Source of the DNA: Sedimenticola selenatireducens
Lineage (GTDB): Bacteria; Pseudomonadota; Gammaproteobacteria; Chromatiales; Chromatiaceae
DNA length: 64,000 nucleotides
Direction of reading: 5' to 3'
NCBI RefSeq assembly: GCF_007625115.1
Contig: NZ_VMNH01000023.1
Location: 124,001-188,000 of the forward strand
The position numbers and the translations under genes were made by a program. Below, piece after piece: positions 37,967-48,164 of the stretch. A model generated the notes under the pieces. That model had not been told where the DNA came from and searched no databases. It saw nothing but the letters and a program-made list of their open reading frames with translations. Within the stretch, counting starts at the first letter, position 1, and every line of letters starts with the position of its first letter.

Positions 37967-38940
37967 GCAAGCCTAACATCCAACTCGACAGCAGTGGCAG
38001 ACTCAAACATTTCCTCACCATCGATGGTCTCAAAAGAGAGATGCTCACGGAAATTCTGGACACCGCGGAATCCTTTACCGGGGTCTCAGAACGGGTCGTC
38101 AAAAAAGTACCGCTCTTACGTGGAAAAACCATCTGCAACCTGTTTTTTGAAAACAGCACCCGCACCCGCACCACCTTTGAAGTTGCGGCCAAGAGACTCT
38201 CGGCAGATGTACTCAACCTGAACGTCAGCACCTCTTCAACCACCAAAGGTGAGACGCTACTGGACACGCTGCGAAACCTGGAAGCCATGCATGTCGATAT
38301 GTTTGTGATACGCCACTCAGACAGCGGCGCAGCACACTTCTTCGCCACACATGCCGCGCCGCACATCAGTGTCATTAATGCCGGTGATGGTCAGCATGCA
38401 CACCCCACGCAGGCGATGCTGGACATGTTTACCATACGGCGCCACAAAGGGGATTTCACCGGGCTACGCGTTGCGATTGTCGGAGACATTCTCCACTCGC
38501 GGGTTGCCCGATCACAGATACTGGCCCTGAATACTCTGGGCACCTCGGAAGTTCGGGTTATCGCACCGCGCACACTCTTACCCTCTGACCCCCGCACCAT
38601 GGGTGTGCATGTCTTCCACGATCTGGAAGAGGGCATCAGGGATGTGGATGTGGTCATCATGCTACGCCTTCAAAAAGAGCGCATGACCGGCGCCCTGCTA
38701 CCCAGCGAGCACGAATATTTTCAGCTTTACGGCCTGACTGAAAAACGACTTAAGGCGGCTAAACCGGATGCCATTGTCATGCATCCCGGCCCCATCAACC
38801 GAGGCGTGGAGATGGACTCGCAAGTCGCCGATGGACCTCGCTCAGTCATTTTGCAGCAAGTCAGCTTCGGTATCGCTGTCCGCATGGCGGTCATGTCGAT
38901 GACCATGGGAACTCTGGCCCAGGGAGCCGCTGGACGATGA
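37963..38940 (+). CDS. pyrB: Aspartate carbamoyltransferase catalytic subunit
   Basis: 325 residues from a GTG overlapping pyrR by four bases. Second step of pyrimidine synthesis. The carbamoyl-phosphate motif [37 protein letters not shown] and MHPGPINRG are intact. As in Pseudomonas it is followed by an inactive dihydroorotase-like gene, with which it probably forms a stable oligomer. No pyrI regulatory subunit is present. Confidence 0.97.
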   Translation: MSKPNIQLDSSGRLKHFLTIDGLKREMLTEILDTAESFTGVSERVVKKVPLLRGKTICNLFFENSTRTRTTFEVAAKRLSADVLNLNVSTSSTTKGETLLDTLRNLEAMHVDMFVIRHSDSGAAHFFATHAAPHISVINAGDGQHAHPTQAMLDMFTIRRHKGDFTGLRVAIVGDILHSRVARSQILALNTLGTSEVRVIAPRTLLPSDPRTMGVHVFHDLEEGIRDVDVVIMLRLQKERMTGALLPSEHEYFQLYGLTEKRLKAAKPDAIVMHPGPINRGVEMDSQVADGPRSVILQQVSFGIAVRMAVMSMTMGTLAQGAAGR

Positions 38941-40241
38941 GTACGACCAACAGCATTGCAATCCTCGGGGGACGGCTCATTGATCCTGCCAACGGCATCG
39001 ATGAGATCAGCAATCTCTACATTAACAATGGGAAAGTTATCGCCGTAGGTGATCCTCCAGAGGCTTTCACTGCGCACCTTACCATCAACGCCAGTGGACA
39101 GATCGTCTGTCCTGGTCTGGTTGATTTGAGTGCACGCATGCGTGAGCCGGGCGAAGAACATATTGCCACCATCAGCAGCGAAACCAGTGCTGCCGCCAAA
39201 GCAGGAATCACAACACTCTGCTGTCCACCCGATACTGACCCGGTTGTTGACACACCCGCGGTAGTCACGCTGATGCTGCGGCGGGCCAAGCGCGCAGCCA
39301 AGGCACGACTATTACCTATCGGGGCTATGACTCAAAAACTGGCGGGCGAGCATCTCAGTGAAATGGTGGCTTTGAAGCGGGCTGGTTGTGTCGCCATGAG
39401 CAACGGCTATGCCCCACTCGCTAATACACTGGTTGAGCGACGCGCACTCGAATACGCCGCCACTTTTGGCATTACCGCTATTCTGCGCCCAGAAGATCGG
39501 CATCTACGCAACAACGGCTATGCCCATGAAGGGCCGGTCAGCGCGCGGCTCGGGCTTCCCGGGATACCGGAGGCGGCTGAATCCGTAGCCGTTGCCCGCG
39601 ATCTCGCACTGGCTGAACATACCGGCTGCCGCATTCATTTCCACCTACTCTCCAGCGGCACAGCCGCACGGATGATTGAGCAGGCACAGCAGCAGCGGTT
39701 ACCCGTTACTGCCAACGTGGCGGCACATCAACTGCACTTGACTGAGATGGACATTGAATACTTCGATAGCAATTGTCATCTCAATCCACCCTTGCGCAGC
39801 CTGGCGGATCGCGACGCCTTACGTTCAGCTTTGGCCAAAGGGGTGATTGGTGCGATCTGCTCAGACCATCAACCTTTAAAAGACGATGCCAAAGAGGCGC
39901 CTTTCCCATCGACCAAAACCGGCATGTCCGGTTTACAGACGTTGTTGCCTCTGACCCTCAAGCTGGTCGATGAGGGAGTGCTTTCATTATCGGAGGCCAT
40001 CGCACGCGTCACCTGCGGTCCGGCAGACATACTCGACCTGCCCTATGGCAGACTCAATCCCGGTAGCAGTGCGGACATCTGTATCTTCGACCCGGATCGC
40101 CACTGGTTACTCAAGAAAGACGAAATTCCAAGCGCGGGACGTAATACACCCTTCATCGGCTGGGAATTCCAGGGCAAAGTAACTTACACCCTGTTTGAGG
40201 GACGCATTGTATTCCAATCAGACAGCACAACTGCAGCGTAA
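38937..40241 (+). CDS. pyrC': Non-catalytic dihydroorotase-like protein (PyrC' / PyrX)
   Basis: 434 residues, class I dihydroorotase fold. The metal-binding HxH, normally GLVDLHVHLREPG, reads [13 protein letters not shown] here: Ser65 and Arg67 replace both histidines. Part of the rest is retained (HFHLLSS, ICSDHQP). This is the pattern of the inactive dihydroorotase that partners PyrB in Pseudomonas, where it is needed for PyrB assembly and activity. ATGA overlap with pyrB fits 1:1 production. A functional pyrC must be elsewhere. Confidence 0.92.
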   Translation: MSTTNSIAILGGRLIDPANGIDEISNLYINNGKVIAVGDPPEAFTAHLTINASGQIVCPGLVDLSARMREPGEEHIATISSETSAAAKAGITTLCCPPDTDPVVDTPAVVTLMLRRAKRAAKARLLPIGAMTQKLAGEHLSEMVALKRAGCVAMSNGYAPLANTLVERRALEYAATFGITAILRPEDRHLRNNGYAHEGPVSARLGLPGIPEAAESVAVARDLALAEHTGCRIHFHLLSSGTAARMIEQAQQQRLPVTANVAAHQLHLTEMDIEYFDSNCHLNPPLRSLADRDALRSALAKGVIGAICSDHQPLKDDAKEAPFPSTKTGMSGLQTLLPLTLKLVDEGVLSLSEAIARVTCGPADILDLPYGRLNPGSSADICIFDPDRHWLLKKDEIPSAGRNTPFIGWEFQGKVTYTLFEGRIVFQSDSTTAA

Positions 40242-40249
40242 GACGATCT

Positions 40250-41131
40250 ATGACAAGCCACAAACCCCATCGCGACACCATCTTCCTGGAAGAGGCTGAA
40301 ATTCTCTCTCACGAGGCCTATGCAGGCGAACAGTATATTCTCCGTGTGCAAGCGCCTCTGTGTGCAGAGCGGGCCCTGCCGGGCAGTTTTGTCCACATTC
40401 AGTGTGACCGATCAAAACCCTTGCGCCGTCCTATATCGATCATGCGCGCATCGGCCAAACAGGGCTGGGTGGATTTTCTCTACAAAGCGGTCGGTGAAGG
40501 TACGCGTCTCCTGGCCCAGAGAAAAAAGGGCGAACTATTGAGTATGCTGGGACCGATCGGGGTGCCCTTCAAACTGAATCCTGAACGATCCATACCCCTA
40601 TTGATCGGGGGCGGGGTCGGCATGCCACCCATGATATTCATCGCTGAAACGCTGGCCGGAAACCCAGCCTATAAACCGATGGTAATCCTGGGTTCCGAAG
40701 TACCCTTCCCATTTAAGCCGCAACCTTCAAGTATCCTTGTACCGGAAATGCCTGAAGGGGTAATCGCCAGCATGCCATTGCTTGATGACTGGCATATCCC
40801 GAGTCGCCTGGCGAGTTTGCAAGGCTTTCCTGGGTGTCATGAGGGCTACGTAACCGACCTGGCGAGACATTGGCTTAGCGAACTCTCCATGGAGGCACGC
40901 ACCCAGGTGGAGATATTCTCCTGTGGACCCCATCCAATGCTCGAAGGTGTTGCAAAACTGGCCGCCGAGTTCGACCTTCCCTGCCAAGTTTCCCTGGAAG
41001 AGTTCATGGCCTGTGGTGTCGGTGGATGCGCGGGCTGTGTTGTAGAGGTCGAGACAGCGACAGGGCCTGCAATGAAGCGGGTCTGTGTCGATGGCCCGGT
41101 ATTCGATTCGCGGACGGTTTTTCCAAGCTAA
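40250..41131 (+). CDS. pyrK: PyrK-type dihydroorotate dehydrogenase electron transfer subunit
   Basis: 293 residues. Ferredoxin-reductase-like flavoprotein: FAD segment with LRRPISIMRAS, NAD-side motif LLIGGGVGMPPMIF, SCGPHPML, and a C-terminal iron-sulfur site with Cys255, Cys260, Cys263 and Cys279 (CGVGGCAGC). In Gram-positive type 1B enzymes PyrK passes electrons from dihydroorotate oxidation by PyrD to NAD. Eight bases after pyrC', so part of the pyr unit, but no pyrD follows: the next gene is convergent. It may instead serve another flavoenzyme. Confidence 0.88.
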   Translation: MTSHKPHRDTIFLEEAEILSHEAYAGEQYILRVQAPLCAERALPGSFVHIQCDRSKPLRRPISIMRASAKQGWVDFLYKAVGEGTRLLAQRKKGELLSMLGPIGVPFKLNPERSIPLLIGGGVGMPPMIFIAETLAGNPAYKPMVILGSEVPFPFKPQPSSILVPEMPEGVIASMPLLDDWHIPSRLASLQGFPGCHEGYVTDLARHWLSELSMEARTQVEIFSCGPHPMLEGVAKLAAEFDLPCQVSLEEFMACGVGGCAGCVVEVETATGPAMKRVCVDGPVFDSRTVFPS

Positions 41132-41138
41132 GGCTTAT

Positions 41139-41158
41139 CCCATCAGTTCGCTGATGGG
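41139..41158. terminator. TTCG-loop hairpin between pyrK and pilU (possible bidirectional terminator)
   Basis: Perfect eight-base stem CCCATCAG (41139-41146) and CTGATGGG (41151-41158) with a TTCG tetraloop, lying between convergent genes. Neither side has the classic T-run in the direction of the gene it would end, so termination may be weak; a barrier between the two transcripts is the likely role. Confidence 0.6.
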
Positions 41159-41167
41159 GTAAAAAAG

Positions 41168-42292
41168 TCAGCCCTCTTCCTGGTCCAGCAGGGTAACGGT
41201 GTTCATTCGAGCGGCATAGCGCTCCGCGTCTGTACCACCCAACTTGATCATCAACCGCACCTCATTGGCCGAGTCAGCATGCAAGATGGCGTCTTCGTAG
41301 GTGATCTCACCTTCGGTATAGAGTTTATACAGCGCCTGATCAAACGTCATCATGCCCTGTTCGGTAGAGCGCTTCATCAGATCTTTCAGCTTATGCACCT
41401 CCCCTTTGCGAATCAAATCCGCAGCCAGAGGGGTATTGATCAGCGTCTCTACCACCGGGCGACGACTCTTGCCATCCGGCCGCCGCACCAATTGCTGGGC
41501 CACTATAGCCCGCAGATTCAATGAGAGATCCATAAATACCTGATCCCGCCGATCCTCCGGGAAGAAGTTAATAATACGATCCAGCGCCTGATTGGCGTTA
41601 TTGGCATGGAGCGTGGACAGTACCAGATGGCCAGTTTCGGCAAAGGCGATCGCGTGATCCATCGTCTCGCGGGTACGGATTTCACCAATCAAAATCACAT
41701 CGGGTGCTTGCCGCAGGGTATTCTTCAGGGCTACTTGGTAAGATTCGGTATCAATGCCCACTTCACGCTGGGTGATGATGCAGCCATCGTGATTATGAAT
41801 AAACTCGATCGGATCTTCGATGGTAATGATATGACCCGAACTGTTGCGGTTTCGATACCCGACCAGTGAGGCAAGGGAGGTGGATTTACCCGTACCGGTT
41901 GCCCCGGCAAAAATCACCAGCCCCCGTTTCGCCAGCGCAAGATCTTTCAATATAGGGGGAAGCAGCAGATCGTGGATCTCTGGGATGCGGGTCTCAATCC
42001 GCCGCAACACCATACCCACCGCATCACGCTGTACAAAGGCACTCACACGGAAGCGTCCCGCACCTTTTGAGCTGACGGCAAAGTTACACTCATTGGTCTG
42101 GGAAAACTCTTCCCGCTGGGCAGGTGACATGATGCTGACGACAAGCTCCTTGGCTTGCTCATCACTGAATTTGCTCTTCGATACAGGCATAATGCGGCCA
42201 TTGACCTTTATGCAAGGCGGCATACCGGCGGTAACAAAGAGATCCGAGGCCTTTTTCTGGGCCATTAAATTCAATATTGCATTAAAATCCAC
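41168..42292 (-). CDS. pilU: Type IV pilus retraction ATPase accessory protein PilU
   Basis: 374 residues. Hexameric PilT-like ATPase. Walker A in FAGATGTGKSTSL, Asp box and Walker B in DVILIGEIRTRETM, the HLVLSTLHANNA His box. The C-terminal extension after about residue 340 and the start MDFNAILNLMAQKKASDLF mark it as PilU rather than PilT. Downstream of pilT with a 47-base gap. Acts at the inner membrane with PilT in pilus retraction. Confidence 0.95.
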   Translation of the reverse strand: MDFNAILNLMAQKKASDLFVTAGMPPCIKVNGRIMPVSKSKFSDEQAKELVVSIMSPAQREEFSQTNECNFAVSSKGAGRFRVSAFVQRDAVGMVLRRIETRIPEIHDLLLPPILKDLALAKRGLVIFAGATGTGKSTSLASLVGYRNRNSSGHIITIEDPIEFIHNHDGCIITQREVGIDTESYQVALKNTLRQAPDVILIGEIRTRETMDHAIAFAETGHLVLSTLHANNANQALDRIINFFPEDRRDQVFMDLSLNLRAIVAQQLVRRPDGKSRRPVVETLINTPLAADLIRKGEVHKLKDLMKRSTEQGMMTFDQALYKLYTEGEITYEDAILHADSANEVRLMIKLGGTDAERYAARMNTVTLLDQEEG

Positions 42293-42339
42293 TTTTCCCT
42301 CGCTACCGGCTATGAGCCGGTTCCATAAACTGCACTAGA

Positions 42340-43377
42340 TCAGGAGAAAATCTCTTTGTTGGCCGCCTTCATACGCGCATCCAACCGACTAATCATACCC
42401 TTTTTCACCAACTCCTGAAGATGCTGATCAAGCGTCTGCATACCTGTTGCTTGCCCAGTCTGGATGGCCGAATACATCTGCGCCACTTTGTCTTCACGAA
42501 TCAGATTGCGAATTGCCGGAGTACCCACCATGATCTCCCAAGCCGCAGTTCGACCACCACCCACCTTCTTCATCAGCGTCTGGGCAATTACCGAGCGCAA
42601 TGATTCAGAAAGCATGGAACGCACCATTGATTTCTCACCGGCTGGAAATACGTCAATAATCCGGTCAATGGTCTTGGCCGCTGAACTGGTATGCAAGGTA
42701 CCAAACACCAAGTGCCCGGTCTCAGCTGCCGTCAGCGCAAGACGAATGGTCTCCAGATCGCGCAACTCGCCCACCAGAATGATATCTGGGTCCTCACGTA
42801 ACGCAGAACGCAGGGCCTCCGAGAAACCAAGGGTGTCCCGATGCACTTCGCGCTGGTTAATCAGACATTTTTTACTGGTATGGACAAACTCGATAGGATC
42901 CTCAATGGTCAGAATATGGCCATACTCGGTGTCATTTTTGTAATCCATCATCGCCGCAAGTGTGGTGGATTTACCAGAACCGGTAGGCCCTGTCACCAAC
43001 ACCAACCCCCGTGGAACATTGACGATGTCCTTAAAGGTTTCCGGACAACCCAGATCTTCCAGGGTCAACACCTTGGCAGGAATGGTACGAAACACCGCAG
43101 AGGCACCGCGATCCTGATTGAAGGCATTCACACGGAATCGGGCAAGCCCTGGAATTTCAAACGAAAAATCCGTCTCAAGAAACTCTTCGTAATCTTTCCG
43201 CTGTTTATCGTTCATGATGTCATACACCAAACCATGTACGACTTTGTGATCCAGCGCTGGCACATTGATCCGGCGAATATCGCCATCAACCCGGATCATC
43301 GGCGGCAGTCCCGCAGAAATGTGCAAGTCTGAGGCCTCATGCTTAACGCTAAAGGCAAGAAGCTCAGCAATATCCAT
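42340..43377 (-). CDS. pilT: Type IV pilus retraction ATPase PilT
   Basis: 345 residues from the ATG at 43377, which has GGGAGA about nine bases upstream; a start three codons further is less likely. Walker A in VTGPTGSGKSTTL, Walker B in DIILVGELRDLETI, and the AIRNLIREDK motif near the C-terminus, needed for retraction in known PilT. Drives pilus retraction and twitching, the output of the Pil-Chp system encoded 11 kb away. Divergent from yggS. Confidence 0.97.
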   Translation of the reverse strand: MDIAELLAFSVKHEASDLHISAGLPPMIRVDGDIRRINVPALDHKVVHGLVYDIMNDKQRKDYEEFLETDFSFEIPGLARFRVNAFNQDRGASAVFRTIPAKVLTLEDLGCPETFKDIVNVPRGLVLVTGPTGSGKSTTLAAMMDYKNDTEYGHILTIEDPIEFVHTSKKCLINQREVHRDTLGFSEALRSALREDPDIILVGELRDLETIRLALTAAETGHLVFGTLHTSSAAKTIDRIIDVFPAGEKSMVRSMLSESLRSVIAQTLMKKVGGGRTAAWEIMVGTPAIRNLIREDKVAQMYSAIQTGQATGMQTLDQHLQELVKKGMISRLDARMKAANKEIFS

Positions 43378-43566
43378 ACACCCCATCTCCCGTTATTGTG
43401 TTATTTGCATATGAGACGCCAACACCCTCACTACCAGCCATCCTGGACGTCTCCCTGAACGGATAGCGGCCGCAATTGGGGAATCTGGCGTTTTTTTGTT
43501 TTAATAGCTAAACAGTAAAACCCGTTCACCCATACCCTATTATAGACACACAGGCTCACCAAGATC

Positions 43567-44262
43567 ATGTCCGCAATCAATACGCGCCTTGAAGCAGTAA
43601 ATCAACAGATCCAGCACGCCATAAAAAAGTATCATCGTGATGCCGATTCAGTGAGCCTTCTTGCAGTAAGCAAGACCCGACCCGCTGAAGAGATCGCCTT
43701 GGCCGTCACCGCAGGGCAACACCGCTTTGGCGAGAGCTACATCCAGGAAGCCCTGATCAAGATCGACCAACTCAAGGCACTGCAAATCGAATGGCACTTC
43801 ATAGGCAGGATACAGGGAAACAAGACCCGGTCCATAGCAGAAAACTTCGACTGGGTTCACAGTATCGACAGCGTCAAACAGATTAAGCGACTGAATGAGC
43901 AACGACCGAAGGCTCTACCGCCACTCAATATCTGCTTGCAGATCAAAATAGATGACGAAGAGAGTAAGGCCGGACTTTCCCCTGAACAGGCAAAGTGCAT
44001 CATTGATGAGATGGCGCATTACCCCCGATTATTACTCAGGGGCTTCATGACCCTGCCTGCCCCCGCTGAAAATCTGGAGGAGCAGCGCCAACCGTTTAAA
44101 ACATTGCGTCTCCTACGTGACCAACTGGCCACTGAAGCCATGCCGCTGGAGACACTGTCCATGGGCATGAGTGACGATTTAGAGGCCGCCATTGCGGAAG
44201 GATCTACCCTTGTCAGGATAGGCACCGCCATCTTTGGTCCAAGAAACTATCCGGCCAAATGA
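43567..44262 (+). CDS. yggS: PLP homeostasis protein YggS (PLPBP)
   Basis: 231 residues. TIM-barrel PLP-binding protein without known catalysis. The PLP lysine is in LLAVSKTRPAEEI, and GESYIQEALIKI, EWHFIGRIQGNK, GFMTLPAPAE and SMGMSDDLEAAI follow. First of the conserved yggS-proC-yggT-yggU run. Confidence 0.96.
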   Translation: MSAINTRLEAVNQQIQHAIKKYHRDADSVSLLAVSKTRPAEEIALAVTAGQHRFGESYIQEALIKIDQLKALQIEWHFIGRIQGNKTRSIAENFDWVHSIDSVKQIKRLNEQRPKALPPLNICLQIKIDDEESKAGLSPEQAKCIIDEMAHYPRLLLRGFMTLPAPAENLEEQRQPFKTLRLLRDQLATEAMPLETLSMGMSDDLEAAIAEGSTLVRIGTAIFGPRNYPAK

Positions 44263-44352
44263 ACGCTCAGGGATATGTCAGCGCATACGAATGCGATAGG
44301 ATATGAACAAAGCCTCCGGGCATCTGTATTAGCTACAAGTTGAACAACCACT

Positions 44353-45180
44353 ATGAAAAACAAGATGATCGCCTTTATTGGTAGCGGAAACATGGCAACC
44401 AGCCTCATTGCTGGCCTGGTCGCTGATGGCTACAACCCGAAAAAAATCATAGCCAGTGACCCAGACAGCGAAAAGCTGGCTGATCTGTCAGCACGTTTTG
44501 GCATTCTGTCTGCCCAGAACAATCACGCAGCCGTCAAACAGGCGGATGTACTGGTACTGGCAGTCAAACCTCAGATATTAAAGACAATTTGCTGCGACCT
44601 GGCAGACGCCGTTCAACAACAACAACCACTGGTTGTCTCCATTGCAGCCGGCATCCGGGAAAAGGACATGCAGCAATGGCTGGGTGGCGATATCGCCTTG
44701 GTTCGTACCATGCCCAACACTCCGGCCATGTTGCAAGCGGGAGCAACCGCACTGCATGCCGGTCTGGGCGTGTCAGATGATCAGCGTGACTTGGCTGAGT
44801 CGATACTTCGAGCAGTCGGCCTCACCCGCTGGGTAGATAACGAGGACCTAATGGATGTAGCAACGGCGCTGTCAGGCAGTGGACCCGCTTATTTCTTCCT
44901 GGTTATGGAAGCAATGGAGGCGGCGGCCATCGACAATGGACTTCCCGCTGACACCGCGCGCCTGTTAACGATTCAGACAGCTCTGGGCGCTGCCCGCATG
45001 GCGATCGAAAGCAGTGACGGACCCGCTACACTCAGGAAAAAAGTCACCTCCCCGGGCGGCACCACAGAGCGCGCCTTGGAGATACTGGAGCAGGGTAATC
45101 TGAAAGCGCTGTTCTCCGAAGCGCTTACGGGTGCCCGCCAACGCTCAGAAGAGCTATCAGAGCTATTAGGCAATCACTGA
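44353..45180 (+). CDS. proC: Pyrroline-5-carboxylate reductase
   Basis: 275 residues. Last step of proline synthesis. Rossmann motif IAFIGSGNMATSLIAGL at the start, VLAVKPQ, VRTMPNTPA, ALSGSGPAYFFL and the signature TSPGGTTERAL near the C-terminus. Its stop and the yggT start share a base (TGATG). Confidence 0.97.
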   Translation: MKNKMIAFIGSGNMATSLIAGLVADGYNPKKIIASDPDSEKLADLSARFGILSAQNNHAAVKQADVLVLAVKPQILKTICCDLADAVQQQQPLVVSIAAGIREKDMQQWLGGDIALVRTMPNTPAMLQAGATALHAGLGVSDDQRDLAESILRAVGLTRWVDNEDLMDVATALSGSGPAYFFLVMEAMEAAAIDNGLPADTARLLTIQTALGAARMAIESSDGPATLRKKVTSPGGTTERALEILEQGNLKALFSEALTGARQRSEELSELLGNH

Positions 45181-45758
45181 TGGGCAGTAACTATCTCACC
45201 GATCCACTGGCGTTTTTGATCCAGATAATATTCGACCTCTATATCATGGTGGTGATGTTACGTTTTATCCTGCAACTGGTTCATGCGGATTTCTATAATC
45301 CAATCTCCCAGTTTGCTGTAAAAGTGACCACCCCGGCCCTTCGACCACTACGGAGAATCATACCGGGAATCTCGGGTATTGATGTGGCCTCAATCGTCCT
45401 GATGCTCCTGCTCAAATCGATTGAACTCACCCTCATCATGCTGGTTTCTGGTAAGGGGGCTCATCCACTTGCCGCCCTGGCCTTTGCGATCCCAGACCTG
45501 CTTGAGCTTGCGATAAACTTTTTCCTGTTTGCCATTTTGATACAAGTCATTCTGAGCTGGGTCAATCCAGGCAATTACAATCCAGCAACCGCACTGCTGC
45601 ACAGCATTACCCAGCCCATCTTAAGACCGGCACAACGCCTCATACCACCGATTAGTGGGCTTGACCTGTCACCTATGGTTGTTCTTGTTGGCTTACAGCT
45701 GTTAAAGATGCTACTACTCCCGCCCATGCAGCTGCTTGTTACAAACCTGTTTCTCTGA
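45180..45758 (+). CDS. yggT: YggT family membrane protein
   Basis: 192 residues, two YggT repeats, each with a pair of hydrophobic helices and a R-P-[LI/A]-RRIIP-like turn (LRPLRRIIPGISGIDVAS in part and LRPAQRLIPPISGLDLS in part). Role is not clear; a link to ion homeostasis or division has been suggested for relatives. Coupled to proC by overlap. Confidence 0.94.
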   Translation: MGSNYLTDPLAFLIQIIFDLYIMVVMLRFILQLVHADFYNPISQFAVKVTTPALRPLRRIIPGISGIDVASIVLMLLLKSIELTLIMLVSGKGAHPLAALAFAIPDLLELAINFFLFAILIQVILSWVNPGNYNPATALLHSITQPILRPAQRLIPPISGLDLSPMVVLVGLQLLKMLLLPPMQLLVTNLFL

Positions 45759-45772
45759 ATTGAGGCCTATCG

Positions 45773-46072
45773 GTGAGTGAACAGTGGTTCCGCTGGGAGG
45801 GAGAAAACCTCTATATCTCTCTCAGGGTCCAGCCAAGAGCAAGCAAGGATGAGTTCGTAGCACCCTATGGCGAACAGTACAAGCTGCGTATTACTGCACC
45901 GCCTGTCGAGGGCAAGGCCAATGCGCACCTGATACGCTTTCTGGCAAAAGCCTTTGGTGTCGGCAGAGACCAGGTCACCTTAGTCTCAGGAGAAAGCTGC
46001 AAAAACAAAGGCTTCCGCATTGAAAAGCCGGTGAAATTTCCAATCCCCCTCACAAAACCCACAAAAAACTGA
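45773..46072 (+). CDS. yggU: YggU / DUF167 family protein
   Basis: 99 residues from a GTG start. The DUF167 fold is shown by LRVQPRASKDEF, the LRITAPPVEGKANAHLI segment and VTLVSGESCKNKGFRI. Function unknown. Ends the yggS-proC-yggT-yggU run that is conserved in gammaproteobacteria. Confidence 0.93.
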   Translation: MSEQWFRWEGENLYISLRVQPRASKDEFVAPYGEQYKLRITAPPVEGKANAHLIRFLAKAFGVGRDQVTLVSGESCKNKGFRIEKPVKFPIPLTKPTKN

Positions 46073-46181
46073 AAAGTTTTCCTCAAAAATTCAAAGCAGT
46101 AGCCAATATACTACCTATAATTTCTCGAATAGTGAGATATCCCTGTAGTAATATCGGGTAATGCAATAAAAGGAAAACTCT

Positions 46182-48164
46182 GTGGAACGATCGCGATTGG
46201 AACAGAAGCTCAAGGCCTATGAGCATTGGAAGGCGGACATCATCCGCACGGTCAAGCTCTATTTTAGCTGGCTGAGCAAACACCGTCTGGCCACAGCAGA
46301 GAGCGAAAAAAGGATCAGGGAGTGCCTGGCATCGCTCTATAGCGATCGACTCACCATCGCCTTTGTTGCAGAGTTTTCCCGTGGCAAGACCGAATTGATC
46401 AATGCCATCTTCTTCTCTGATTTTGGTCGTCGACTCCTCCCCTCTACAGCCGGTCGCACGACCATGTGCCCAACAGAGCTGTTCTATGACCAAAAGGCCG
46501 ATCAGGCCTATGTGCGACTGCTCCCAATCGAGACCCGCCTCCAGGATACCGGCATTCGTGAACTGAAGAAAAAACCGGCCCTTTGGGTTACCTACCCACT
46601 GGACCTGGAATCAGTGGACCAGGTTGAAGACTGCTTACAGGAAGTGATCAAGACCCGTAAAGTAACGCTCGCAGAGGCGGTACGCCTGGGCATGTACGAT
46701 CCGCAACAGCACCCCAATCAGAGTCGGCCACCCGATTTTGTCGAGATCCCAAAATGGCGTCATGCCATGATCAGCTTCCCTCACCCTTTACTGAAGCAGG
46801 GACTGACGATTCTCGATACACCCGGACTCAACGCACTGGGAAGTGAGCCGGAACTGACACTGAAAATGCTCCCCTCGGCACAGGCCGTCCTATTTGTACT
46901 GGGGGCGGATGCCGGTGTCACACGCAGTGATTTGGAGATGTGGCAGAATCACATCAAGGGTTTTCACCGCAGTCGCCAACGCGGCTTGATGGTGGTACTG
47001 AACAAGATCGATACGCTCTGGGATGAACTGCAAGACCAGGAAAGTATTGACGACGCCATAAACCGGCAACGCAATCACACCGCCCAAATTCTTGGCGTCA
47101 GCCGTAATGCCATCTTCCCGGTTTCTGCACATAAGGGTCTGCTGGCCAAGATCAAGCAAGACAGCCAGCTGATGGAACAGAGCCGGCTACTTGAGCTTGA
47201 GCATTATCTGTCGAACGACATCATGGATTCCCGGCAGGAGATCATCAAAGACACTGTAACGGCTGAAATCAGCCAAATGGTAGAAAACACCCGAGGTATT
47301 GTGGTGACCAAGCTGAATGGCATTCAGTCTCAACTGGATGAGTTGCGCCAACTCAGTGGCAAGAGCCAAGACATGATAGAGCACATGATGATCAAAACCC
47401 GCAATGAACAAGCGGAGTACATGCGCAATGTGAACAGCTTTCAGGCGAGCCGGAAGATTCTTAAAGACCAAGCCACTACACTCAGGGAAGCCTTGGACTT
47501 AAAGAAGCTGGAACGCTCCATCAATGCCACGCACAATGCCATGGCCGATAACTGGACTACCCTGGGACTGCAATCCAGCATGCGGTCTCTGTTTGATGAC
47601 ATGCGCGGAAACATGCAGATCGTGGTGGATCAGAGTGAGCAGGCAAGAAAACTGATCCGCAGCATCTACCGGCGATTTCAGAATGAACACGGCTTTTCTG
47701 TTGTACAACCCAAGATGTTCTCAATCATGCGTTATCGGGTTGAACTGGAGATGCTTTATCAAGAGGCGGAGATCTTCCGCAAAAGCCCTGTAACCGCGAT
47801 GACCGAGAAGCACTTTGTGGTGAAGCGATTCTTTGTCGCCATGGTTAGCCGTGCCCGAGATATATTTTTCCAGGCCAGGCAAGAGGTTGACACCTGGCTC
47901 AGCACTGCGCTCGAACCCCTCACTTTCCAGATTCGCGAACACAAGGAGATGATGGAGCGTCGCTTGTTCGATCTGCAAAAAATCAGTCGCTCACGGGATA
48001 CCCTTGAGTCACGGGTTAATGAGCTGGAAAATCAGCATAATGCTGTTGCCAAGCAACTGACAATATTGCGCAACATCCACAATACACTGAATGCCAACTA
48101 CCCACTGGATGGCACAGAACGGCCCAAACCAAAGCTCGTTTCAGAGAGAAAAACAGGCAGCTAA
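46182..48164 (+). CDS. Bacterial dynamin-like GTPase
   Basis: 660 residues from a GTG start. GTPase motifs: G1 AEFSRGKTE at residues 63-71, a G2-like Thr in GRTTMCPT, G3 LDTPGLN near 215, and G4 VLNKIDTL near 275. After the G domain comes a long helical region, predicted coiled-coil from about 350 to 660, with a hydrophobic/charged helix (residues about 530-580). This is the layout of bacterial dynamin-like proteins, which remodel membranes. A conserved neighbour of yggU/DUF4426 genes in some sulfur oxidisers, but its role here is not known. Confidence 0.8.
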   Translation: MERSRLEQKLKAYEHWKADIIRTVKLYFSWLSKHRLATAESEKRIRECLASLYSDRLTIAFVAEFSRGKTELINAIFFSDFGRRLLPSTAGRTTMCPTELFYDQKADQAYVRLLPIETRLQDTGIRELKKKPALWVTYPLDLESVDQVEDCLQEVIKTRKVTLAEAVRLGMYDPQQHPNQSRPPDFVEIPKWRHAMISFPHPLLKQGLTILDTPGLNALGSEPELTLKMLPSAQAVLFVLGADAGVTRSDLEMWQNHIKGFHRSRQRGLMVVLNKIDTLWDELQDQESIDDAINRQRNHTAQILGVSRNAIFPVSAHKGLLAKIKQDSQLMEQSRLLELEHYLSNDIMDSRQEIIKDTVTAEISQMVENTRGIVVTKLNGIQSQLDELRQLSGKSQDMIEHMMIKTRNEQAEYMRNVNSFQASRKILKDQATTLREALDLKKLERSINATHNAMADNWTTLGLQSSMRSLFDDMRGNMQIVVDQSEQARKLIRSIYRRFQNEHGFSVVQPKMFSIMRYRVELEMLYQEAEIFRKSPVTAMTEKHFVVKRFFVAMVSRARDIFFQARQEVDTWLSTALEPLTFQIREHKEMMERRLFDLQKISRSRDTLESRVNELENQHNAVAKQLTILRNIHNTLNANYPLDGTERPKPKLVSERKTGS

